Source: Orobanche coerulescens (lineage: Eukaryota > Streptophyta > Magnoliopsida > Lamiales > Orobanchaceae). Taken from it: 64,000 bases of DNA. The position numbers and the translations under genes were made by a program. Location of the stretch: positions 136,324,096-136,388,095 of the forward strand of contig CM065802.1 of the NCBI GenBank assembly GCA_033398695.1, read 5' to 3'. Within the stretch, counting starts at the first letter, position 1, and each line of letters begins with the position of its first letter. Below the pieces are notes generated by a model. That model worked only from the letters and a program-made list of their open reading frames with translations, was not told where the DNA came from and searched no databases. This document shows positions 22,297 through 31,190 of this stretch, piece after piece.

Positions 22297-24174
22297 CTAA
22301 AAAGAAGTTTTGTCCCGAAACTTAAGAATCAAAAAGCTCGGGGTGCCTCGAACCATATCCTCCTCCAACTCCCACGTTGCTTCCTCTACTCCGTGCTTCG
22401 ACCATTGCACTTTAACCAAAGGAATGGTTTTGTGCCTTAATTGATTGTCTCGACGTTCCAAAATCCTGATGGGCCTCTCCTCAAACGTAACGTCTTTATC
22501 GATCTCCACATCTCCGAAATGAATAACATGGGACGGGTACGGAACATACTTCCTCAGCTGAAAGATGTGAAATACACTATGCACATGACTCAACGACGGA
22601 GGCAATGCCAATCGGTACGCCAATTCGCCAACTCTCTCTAATATCTCGAAAGGTCCAATATACCTCGGGCTGAGCTTCCTCTCTTTCCCAAAATGGAAAA
22701 CTCCTTTCGACGGAGACACTCTCAACAAAACATGATCTCCCACCTCAAACTCTAAAGGTCGACGCCTAACATCCGCCTAAGACTTTTGTCGACTCTGAGC
22801 CGCCAACATCCTCTCTCTAATCAATTCAACTTTTTCCCTCGTCTCTAACACAAGATCCGGCTCGATGCCGACTAGATCGGACAGCTCATCCCAACATATC
22901 GGTGATCGGCAACATCGGCCATAAACCGCCTCATACGGTGCCATCTTAATCGACGTGTGTCAGCTATTATTATACGTAAACTCGATCAAGGCCAGATGCT
23001 CCTCCCAGTCACTACTCCAGTCTAACGCACACGCACGTATCATATCCTCGAACGTCTGAATGGTACGCTCGGACTGCCCATCGGTCTGAGGATGGAAAGA
23101 TGTACTCAAACGCAACCGTGTCCCCAATGCCTTATGTACCTCCTGCCAGAAATGCGATACAAACCGGCCATCTCTATCCAAAATAATAGTTTTCGGCGTA
23201 CCATGAAGTCTCACTATCCGTGCGATGAAAATACGAGCCAATTTTTCTGGACCCCAAGTATCCTTGATGCCTAGAAAATGTGCCGACTTAGTCAGTCGGT
23301 CCACGATCACCCACACTATATTCATTCCAGTCTTCGTCCTCAGCAAATTCGTGACAAAATCCATCGAGATATCTTCCCATTTCCATTACGTAACGGGGAG
23401 TGGTTTCAACAATCTGGCTGGCCGCTGATGTTCGATCTTGACTTGTTGACAAGTCAAACACTTAGCCACAAACTCAACTACCTCATTCTTCATGTCATTC
23501 CACCAGAAATTCTTCCTCAAATCTTTATACATGTTACTCGAGCCCGGATGGACTGAGTAAGGTGACGCATGAGCCTCCCGCATAATACTCTGCCTCAATT
23601 CCAAGTCGTTCGAAACACACAGCCGACCTTGGAATATCAACACACCATCCTCATGTATCACGAATCCCAGGGCTCTCCCCTTCCCTACATTCTCTCGAAG
23701 CTCAATAAACATCGGGTCTTCCAACTGTCCCGATTTAATGTCGTCGACTAGAGACGAAGAAATCTCAAGAGTACGCAACTGCCCGGAACTCTCTGGTAGT
23801 ACAATCTCAATGCTCAACCTCATGAACTCTCGCTGGAGTCCTAGATGGGCTGTAAGTAACTCAAGCGCCCGAAGCGATATCGATTTCTGGCTCAAGGCAT
23901 CTGCCACCACATTTGCCTGGCCCGGATGGTAAAGGATCTCGAGGTCGTAATCCTTAATCAACTCTAACCATCTCCGCTGTCTCATGTTTAGTTCTTTCTG
24001 CATGAAAATGTACTTCAGGCTCTTGTGATCGGTGAAAATCTGACATGACGATCCATACAAGTAATGACTCCATATCTTCAATGCAAACACAACCGCGGCC
24101 AAATCAAGATCGTGGGTAGGGTAATTCAACTCGTACGGTTTCAACTGACGGGAAGCATAGGCAATCATCCTCCC
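22297..24174 (-). pseudogene. E0 RNase H end, integrase and chromodomain-like tail
   Basis: This would remove RNA from hybrids and insert the DNA copy. The frame stays open from the E1 junction to 22297 apart from stops at 23386-23388 (TAA, where Gln is expected), 22960-22962 (TGA, Trp expected) and near 22780. In order: RNase H ([33 protein letters not shown]), then the HHCC zinc domain ([15 protein letters not shown] ... CLTCQQVK). The integrase core has Asp in IVDRLTKSAHF, Asp in LDRDGRF and Glu in DGQSERTIQTFED. Then come GPFEILERVGELAYRLALP and a chromodomain-like end (VQWSKHGVEEATWELEEDM). The usual stop has changed to a Lys codon, so the frame reads into the PPT hairpin. E1 split the gene just after the RNase H motif CVLMQHG. 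Confidence 0.9.
24170..24174. repeat. Target site duplication of E1, left copy
   Basis: CTCCC, identical to 33642-33646. Joining the flanks once across this duplication restores the RNase H protein order of E0 (CVLMQHG then RMIAYASRQ). Confidence 0.95.
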
Positions 24175-24397
24175 TGTAATACCCGGTTGTAATTCAGTCA
24201 TTATCATTCAGTAATTATCGTCCAGTAATTGTCACTCAGTAATTTTCACTCATTAATGATCATTTGTCACTCATATTCAATCATTGTATTCACCGTTCAG
24301 AGTAATTGTATCAATCGTCATTCATCATCAATCTAGTTGGAGAATTGTGTCGTGTTTATCATCATTGTCATCTTCATAGTGGGCTGTGTGTGAGGAG

Positions 24398-24965
24398 TAG
24401 CGCATGCTATGAACTCTCTTTAGCGCGCGCTAATTGAGTTCAAGTAGCGCACGCTACCTCTCAACACTAGCGCACGCTAATGCAGTTCAAAGTAGGTAGT
24501 CCAGAAGGCACTGGACTGCAGTTGGGTTGTGAGTAGCGCACGCTACGAATGGTAAGTAGCGCGCGCTAGTTGGTTGGAGTAGCGCACGCTATGCAGTCGG
24601 TGTAGTGCGCGCTAAGGTCGATCAGGCAGAGTCCAGTGGCTACTGGACTGAATTGGAATAATTCCTAGCGCACGCTACGAGTAGATATTAGCGTATGCTA
24701 ATCGGTGTCAGTAGCGCACGCTAAATCTTGTGTGTAGCGCGTGCTACCATGATCAGATCAGAGAACAGGAGGTTCTGGACTTCAGTACTAGACACCAGAT
24801 AAGTCGTTAGCGCACGTTAACATTTTGTGTTAGCGCACGCTAAATACATGGTTGTAGCGCACTCTACAAGAGGTACGTAGCGCACGCTACCGTTGCGAGC
24901 AGAGTATACTGGACTACCCAGTATACCTGTTAGCGCACGCTACGCATAGGAGCTAGCGCGCGCTA
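24398..24965 (+). promoter_or_regulatory. Palindromic 12-mer array, E1 5' LTR
   Basis: Eighteen units starting at 24398, 24421, 24445, 24468 / 24534, 24557, 24580, 24603 / 24666, 24689, 24712, 24735 / 24808, 24831, 24855, 24878 / 24931, 24954, that is 4+4+4+4+2 at 23-24 bp pitch. The consensus is TAGCGCACGCTA, with TAGCGCGCGCTA as a regular alternative. Spacers between groups contain inverted repeats: AGTCCAG-N6-CTGGACT at about 24498-24517 and 24630-24650, and GTATACTGG-N5-CCAGTATAC near 24904-24926. Confidence 0.93.
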
Positions 24966-24977
24966 ATCCGAGGACAG

Positions 24978-24985
24978 TATAAATT
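24978..24985 (+). promoter_or_regulatory. TATA box of E1 5' LTR
   Basis: TATAAATT begins 24 bp after the start of the last palindrome, that is, exactly one array pitch further on. Confidence 0.75.
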
Positions 24986-26629
24986 GGACAGTGTAGTCCA
25001 AATTCGTCATTTGCCATTTCTTTTCATTCCTTCATCGATTTTGGGCGATTTGGAGCTTCTTGAGGAGTGTTCTTCGAGGTGAAATCAGCTATCAACATTT
25101 CCAAGCATATAAACTAGAGTAATCATCATTTCATCATCTTCAACATCATAATAAAGGTAATCACCTTTTGAATCTAGGAATTCGGAGTTCAAGTGTTTTC
25201 CTTCCGATTTATTCGTGTAAGCTTGGATTGTTGTTGGAATATGTTAGATATGGATTATCTATCTTGGATAAATGTATTCCTACGGATTTTATGGCATATA
25301 TTTGGATTTCATGAATTATTGTGGGTTTGAATCAAGAACACTTGGTGTTGACTTTGATATTTTTGGGGGTTTTCGATTAGATGTTGTCGTTAACTCGAAT
25401 TTTGGATTCCTATGGGATTATTGATATCATTGAAGTTGCTTTGTTGGTTTGAAATACTCATTTTGGAGTTGGTCTTGATATATTCGGGATTTGGATATCA
25501 TCGAAGGATGTATGTTTCTAAGTATTCGCTAGAATGCCTCAATGAGTTTGGATATTGTTGTATCGACGTTTAAGTTAGTTATAATCATGTTTGATACGTA
25601 TATTGTGCGTTTGTTGGTAATTGTCATTCAAGGTTGTTCTAGCGACCGACATCTCATTGTAGGACGTTTGTTCGAGGAAGGACATTCTTCACCGGTTGAG
25701 TAAGTTAATTCTTACTCGGTTAAAAGGATATTCATTCCTTTTGTTGTTGTTCATTCATAATCGTAATTCATTCATAATATATTACCCATATTGAGACTTG
25801 TAATTATCAATTAATCACTTCATTCACGAGGAACGACGGTTAAAATCATTTCATTGAGCTATCATTCATTTCACTATCATTTCATCTCGGTGAGTCATTC
25901 TTGACTTTGTCGGATTGTTATTCATTATTATTCGTCACGGTCATTTCTTGTCCGTATGACCTTCTGGGTCTATATTGCGTGGCCGGGTGGGGATGTGTGG
26001 AATTTTTAGTCGGGCACGTGATGGTCATGTGTTGGGTTCACCGACACATTAGACTGTGCACACGGTAATGTACTTCCGTGAGACTAATTAGGTACAAGGA
26101 CGGGTGTGTCCGGACACTCGTCTTGTGCACTTGGACATACCATTACGGGCATACTATGATGCCTCTCTTCAGCGTCATTTTATAATTAAGATGTATCATG
26201 ATTGTGTTATTCAACTCTTGAGGATTGTTGTTCTGTGTAACTGACCCCGTTGGGGGATGTTGTTTTCAGGTCATGGCAAGGCCAAGGCATGGGAAGAGAA
26301 CGTTGACGGGGAGGAGTCCCAGTGGTACTAGTAGGGGCCCCCAGTCTTTTCATTCACTCGTGTTTTCTTTATTTTATTTCCGCTGCAGACTTCCATTTGG
26401 ATATTCATTTCATTCTGTGTTGTATATTTTATCTTCATATAAAATATACATGTATTTGGTATTATCTTGGGTGTGTTGTAATGGAACTCCTCATCGGAGT
26501 GATTGATGATATATCGTGGTTCGGTACTACAATTATATTATTTAATTCATTAATTTTCATTTGCCTGGTGGGTCCCAGTCGGGGGTCCACGGCACTATAA
26601 TATCCGCCTAGTTTGGGGTGTTACAGAGT

Positions 26630-26641
26630 TGGTATCGGAGC
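26630..26641 (+). promoter_or_regulatory. Primer-binding site, E1
   Basis: TGGTATCGGAGC four bases after the LTR, with the same one-base difference from tRNA-iMet complement as element A. Confidence 0.88.
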
Positions 26642-27124
26642 GTGGTTTGAATACTACCTTCCGAGTCATGTCTCAATTGAAATAATCGTTCATCAGACTA
26701 GTATCATTGGACTTTCGCATCACGTGTGACCTGTGCAAGATCCGTGCCCCTCAGACCAAAGAACAGTAAGATTTCTGACGCCATGGTATAATTTCTGGCA
26801 TAAGAATCACTCATTCATCATTCATTAGTCAACAATCCTCAAACATCATTTTCATTTTTGATCATGTCGATCATGTTAACTCATTAATCAATCGGTTCAT
26901 CTCATTAATCAGTTGTTGATCTTGTGGATCGTATCATTAATCTTGTTAACTTGTTCAAGATAATCATTTCAAGAATTTCATCATATAATCATGTCACCTC
27001 AATTGATCATTCATGTAATCATTGTGTTAGAGCACGTGTGCTAATTATTATCATTTCATAATGTAAATCATAATGCGGTACTCATGCGAGATCTATGATT
27101 ATCATGCAACCTTCCTACTTCAGT
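26642..27124 (+). other. Untranslated leader of E1
   Basis: AT-rich, with many ATCATTCA/TTAATCA words and no recognisable gene. It precedes the gag start at 27125. Confidence 0.6.
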
Positions 27125-27820
27125 ATGGAGAGAGTTGTCAGGGGACACAGGGGGAGAGGCCGCGGTGCGGGCCGAAACCCGGGAAATAATCACTCACTGT
27201 CGGGAAGTCGTACCCAGGACTCAGCTCGATCCAAAGATGTTCGGGTTGATCCACTCACTTTTATACAGGTCATGATGACCCATATGCAATTGCTTAATCA
27301 TCATTGTGCCACTCTGGCCGAATTAATCGAGAGAACTCTCACGTATGAGCCTGCAGCTAAGGTAGTTGCTGGGCAACAAACTTCATCTTCTGGAAAGAAA
27401 TCGAAGAAGCGTAATCAGCCCGAAGGCGGACAGGCAACCTTCAAGAAGCCTCGTGCGAGTCCTAACTTTTTTGAGCGACCTCCTACGGTGCCTAAACCTG
27501 CGGGATCTCAGTCCCGAGCGGCCAGATCAGCCATCACCTGTTTCAACTGTGGAGCGCCGGGTCATTACAGCACTAAGTGTCTGAAACCGTCTATCACGTG
27601 CCATAATTGTGGGGTTGTTGGGCATAAGGCCCGTTTTTGCCGAAGGGACTCCAAGCCGACTCCGGCGGCATCTCAGGCCCCGAAGCAATCAGTGATTCAA
27701 AATCAGGCTGCTCAGTCAGTGTCGTTTAAAACGACAGAAGCGAATAAAGGCGGAGCTCATATTTATCAGTCAAGAGCATCCGGTTTGGGGGCCGGCAAGC
27801 CCCGAATTTACGAGATGTAG
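27125..27820 (+). pseudogene. E1 gag with the capsid core deleted in frame
   Basis: Start chosen at the Met of MERVVRGHRGRGRGAGR. The frame is open to a TAG at 27818-27820. It has the Gly/Arg N-terminus, the linker VRVDPLTFIQVMMTH, then directly MQLLNHHCATLAELIERTLTYE. Compared with element A about 170 codons are missing here, including the WW region and the middle of the capsid, and the frame is kept. A Lys/Arg-rich linker, two perfect zinc knuckles (CFNCGAPGHYSTKC, CHNCGVVGHKARFC) and the tail GAGKPRIYEM follow. The TAG replaces the Lys codon with which A continues into protease. Such a gag probably binds RNA but could not form a normal shell. It would depend on gag from other copies. Confidence 0.85.
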
Positions 27821-27844
27821 AGGAGCAACGATCCGTAGGCCCGA

Positions 27845-28123
27845 ATGATCTCAGGTACCCTCAAAATTTTATCTCAACCTGTGTGTAACCTTTTTGATAC
27901 TGGAGCATCACATTCATTCATTTCCGAATCATGCTTGAATAGACTTCACTTGGATAGTCCTATTAATTGTGAACCTTATATCATTGGTCTACCTGGCGGT
28001 ATAAGAATTATCGGAGATCGTGAGATTAAGTATTTTCTGATTCAGCATCATGGCCGTATATGGCTGGCAGGCCTAATCGTGGTGGATGTACTGAGAGACG
28101 ACGTCATCTTGGGTATTGATTAA
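27845..28123 (+). pseudogene. E1 protease (fragment)
   Basis: In frame with gag after two stops (27818-27820 and about 27836-27838). Contains the aspartic protease signature NLFDTGASHSFISESCLNRL, then REIKYFLI and DVLRDDVILGID, ending with TAA at 28121-28123 where relatives have WMDRHDA. Catalytic Asp-Thr-Gly is present. The linker to RT (MDRRDSILIVRE) follows for about 75 bases before foreign-looking sequence starts near 28205. Confidence 0.85.
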
Positions 28124-28204
28124 ATGGATCGTCGTGATTCCATACTTATTGTCCGTGAACGTATGGCCACGATCATTTCAGACGATGGAGTCGAGTGTGT
28201 ATTT

Positions 28205-28565
28205 TAAAATGGCATATACTGGGTAATCGTGGATTTGATTGTTTATATTTGTAAAAAGTATATTTCAAACAGTATTCTTATCCATTTTGAAATGGCTTTC
28301 GATACTTTGCAATCTGAGTTCTTACTTCGTAAAACCGATTCCCTAAATCGAGTTTTGGCATTGGCCTTGAACGTTTAAACGATATTATTATGACGGTATT
28401 TGGTATTTGGAAAATGGAATATTTTTTTTCTTTTTCTGTATTTGAAAAATATTACCGTCATCGATATTTTTGGCATTTTTGTAAGGACGTGGAAAATTGT
28501 GTTTAGCCTGGTAAATCCCTGTGAGAAGGGTTTACGGCGTGTAAGATTCCCAGGAGGATTCTGTT
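28205..28565 (+). other. Non-coding replacement between protease and RT of E1
   Basis: About 360 bp of AT-rich sequence with no gypsy similarity. It stands where the RT N-terminus (PYRMAP to IDYRKLN) should be. I see no terminal repeats or target duplication around it, so I cannot say whether it is an insertion or filler at a deletion. TTTTGGCATT occurs twice (28353-28362, 28469-28478). Confidence 0.55.
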
Positions 28566-29198
28566 TCGCATTGTTGGAGTGACGTGTTGGGTCAGTTTCA
28601 AGGAGCTTCCGTATTTTCAAAGATCGATTTAAGATCTGGGTATCATCAGTTGCGAATTCGAGAGTCGGATATCGCTAGGTCGGCGTTTCGAACACACTAT
28701 GGTCATTATGAGTTATTGTAATGCTGTTTGGGTTAACTAATGCACCTGCGGTATTCATGGAATTATTGAATCAAGTTTTCATCGATTATTTGGATCAGTT
28801 CGTGATTGTCTTCATTGATGACATTTTGATTTTATTCTCGTGATTAAGAGGAGCACGAATTTCACCTTCATCAAGTTCTCGACGTGTTGAGACGAGAGCA
28901 ACTTTATGGAAAATTTTCCAAGTGTGAGTTCTGGATGTATGAAGTGACGTTTCTCGGACATGTAATTTCATCAGACGGAGTTCGTGTCGGCCCTCAGAAG
29001 ATGGAGGCTATCCGAGATTGGCAACCTCCGAAGAATGTTAAGAAAATCCGAAGCTTTCTCGGATTAGCTGGTTATTATCGGCTATTTGTAGAAGGATTTT
29101 TTAAAATCGCTCAACCCATGACGAACCTTTGGCGGAAAGATAAGTGATACATGTGGTCCGACGCGTGTTAACGGAGTTTTGAGGAACTCAAGAGTCGT
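28566..29198 (+). pseudogene. E1 reverse transcriptase, N-terminus missing
   Basis: Readable pieces in order: [37 protein letters not shown], then after a shift [18 protein letters not shown], and the active site VFIDDILI (about 28810-28835). A further stop follows before [36 protein letters not shown] and [18 protein letters not shown] (28884-29147). Stops at about 28840 and 29145 and a shift near 28720 break it. The fingers region is absent. It cannot be active, but the FIDD active-site residues themselves are unchanged. Confidence 0.85.
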
Positions 29199-30020
29199 TT
29201 GATTTCAGCACTTGTCCTTTCCTTGCAGCAAGGGACGGAGGGATTCGTAGTTTGTAGTGACGCATCCGGTCAGAGTCTCGGATGTGTACTAATGCAGAAC
29301 GAGAAGGTTATTGCCTATGCTTCATGGAAATTGAGACCTTATGAGGTCAATTATCCGACCCACGGCCTTAAGCTAGCAGCCGTGGTCTTCGTATTGAAGA
29401 TTTGGCATCATTATCTTTATGGCTTCACCTGTCAGATCTTCACCGATCATAAGAGCTTGAAGTACATATTTACTCAGAAGGAGTTAAATATGCGACAGAG
29501 GCGGTGGTCGGAATTAATTAAAGATTATGATATTGAGATACTTTACCACCCGGGCAAGGCGAACGTTGTCGCCGACGCCTTGAGTCGTAAGTCCGTTCAA
29601 GAGCAGATGATTGCTCGATTAACAGTTCAGAAGGAACTTCAGCAGGAATTTCTGAGACCCGAGATCGAGGTCTGGTTACAGCGAGTACAAGGGCAACTTT
29701 GTACGTTAGAGATTTCATCGCCACTTGAGAAGGCGATCAGGGAGAATCAGGGTTTGAACCCATTTTTGTTACGCATTCGAGATGATGTGACTCAGGGGAA
29801 AGCCCCTGGGTTTGTGGTCCACGAGGATGGACTTTTGCGATTTAAGAATCGGTTGTGTGTACCGGCGAATGACGAGTTGAAAAAAAACACGATTTTGAGA
29901 GAAGCTCATGCTACCCCTTATTCCGTTCATCCGGGGTCTAGCAAGATGTACAAAGACTTGAAACAAAATTACTGGTGGAGTAATATGAAGCGAGAAGTCG
30001 CGGAATTTGTTTCGAGATGA
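29199..30020 (+). pseudogene. E1 RNase H and integrase zinc domain
   Basis: An open frame of 273 codons. RNase [75 protein letters not shown], giving the catalytic Asp/Glu/Asp set. Then a helical linker and the integrase HHCC domain: [52 protein letters not shown]. The stop TGA (30018-30020) takes the place of the first Cys of the CLTC motif, which is intact in E0. The remaining [11 protein letters not shown] continues in the same frame. The stop separates this part from the integrase core. Confidence 0.9.
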
Positions 30021-31157
30021 TTAACATGTCAGCAAGTCAAGATAGAACATCAGCGACCGGCGGGTATGTTGAAACCTCTCCCTATTCCAGAGTGGAAGTG
30101 GGAGGATATTTCAATGGACTTCATCACAAGTTTACCGACGAGTCGTCGTGGTATGAATACAATTTGGGTAATTGTGGACCGTTTAACTAAGTCAGCTCAT
30201 TTCCTGGAGATTAAGGATACGTGGGGTCCCGAGGGACTTGCCCAATTGTTCATTAAAGAGATAGTAAGATTACACGGTACTCCTAAGAGTATCATTTCGG
30301 ATCGTGACGGGAGATTCGTGTCATATTTTTGGAAATCAGTTCATCGTGCTATGGGAACTCAGCTTAATCTCAGCACAACTTTTCATCCTCAGTCCGACGG
30401 ACAATCAGAGAGAACTATTCAGACGTTGGAGGACATGTTGAGAGCATGTGTTCTCGATTGGAAGGACGATTGGGAAGCCCAACTACCGTTGATCGAATTC
30501 ACGTATAACAACAGTTGGCATGCTTCGATTAAGATGCCACCTTACGGGGCCTTGTACGGTCATTGTTGTCGATCTTCCTTGTGTTGGGATGACTTATCAG
30601 AATCAATCGGCACCCAGCCCGATATGCTTATAGACGCCCGCGAGAAGGTAGCTTTGATCAGGAGTCGTTTGTTGACCGCTCAGAGTCGACAGAGATCTTA
30701 TGTAGATAACCGTCGTCGGCCACTAGAGTTCGAGACAGGTGACCATGTTTTGGTCAAGGTATCCCCGATTCGAGGTATCTTCCGTTTTGGGAAGAGGGGA
30801 AAGTTGAGTCCGAGATTCATTGGACCGTTTGAGATTTTGGATCGAGTAGGCGATTTAGCTTATCGATTGGCCTTACCTCCGGCGTTGAGCCGAATTCATA
30901 ATGTGTTTCACGTATCTCAATTATGGAAGTATGTTGCCGACCCAAGCCACATACTTCAGTTCGACGAAATCGAGATCGCCGATGATCATTCATACGAGGA
31001 GCGTCCTATACGAGTCTTAGAGCGACGAATCAAAAAGTTGAGGAACAAGACGATTCCTTTGGTAAAAATTCAGTGGTCTAGACACGGAGTCGAAGAGGCT
31101 ACTTGGGAAACCGAGGATAGTATGCGGGAGAGTCATCCCGAGTTGTTTGACCCTTAG
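30021..31157 (+). pseudogene. E1 integrase core with chromodomain-like tail
   Basis: Continuous to the natural stop at 31155-31157, but without its own start because of the stop at 30018. Core: WKWEDISMDFITSLP, IVDRLTKSAHFLEIK (first Asp), SIISDRDGRFVSYFWK (second Asp), FHPQSDGQSERTIQTLED (Glu). Then AAQ-type helix, the GPFEILDRVGDLAYRLALPP GPY/F module, HNVFHVSQLWKY, and the end RRIKKLRNKTIPLVKIQWSR plus VEEATWETEDSMRESHPELF. This end is the degenerate chromodomain of the Tekay/Del lineage, expected to steer integration to marked chromatin. Length and motif order match the lineage. Apart from the upstream stop it appears undamaged. Confidence 0.92.
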
Positions 31158-31190
31158 TTTCGGGGACGAAACTCTTTTAAGGGGGGTGTA
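31156..31190 (+). promoter_or_regulatory. Terminal hairpin and polypurine tract of E1
   Basis: AGTTTCGGGGACGAAACT (31156-31173), a 7-bp stem with 4-base loop that overlaps the pol stop codon. It is followed by CTTTTA and the PPT AAGGGGGGTGTA that primes plus-strand DNA. Confidence 0.85.

Larger units (their letters stand above)
24175..26625 (+). repeat. 5' LTR of E1
   Basis: The LTR is 2451 bp, TGTAATACCC to GGGGTGTTACA. In order: an AT-rich U3 start with repeated CAGTAATT words, the palindrome array (24398-24965), a TATA box (24978-24985), a long AT-rich transcribed part, and a conserved block at about 25975-26150 shared with A and D2. Confidence 0.96.

Noticed and set aside
24398..24965. 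Regularly spaced short palindromes that look like a CRISPR array
   Set aside because: Units are 12 bp, spacers 11 bp with shared words, and they lie in a plant LTR next to a TATA box, with no cas genes. CRISPR repeats are longer and the setting is eukaryotic.
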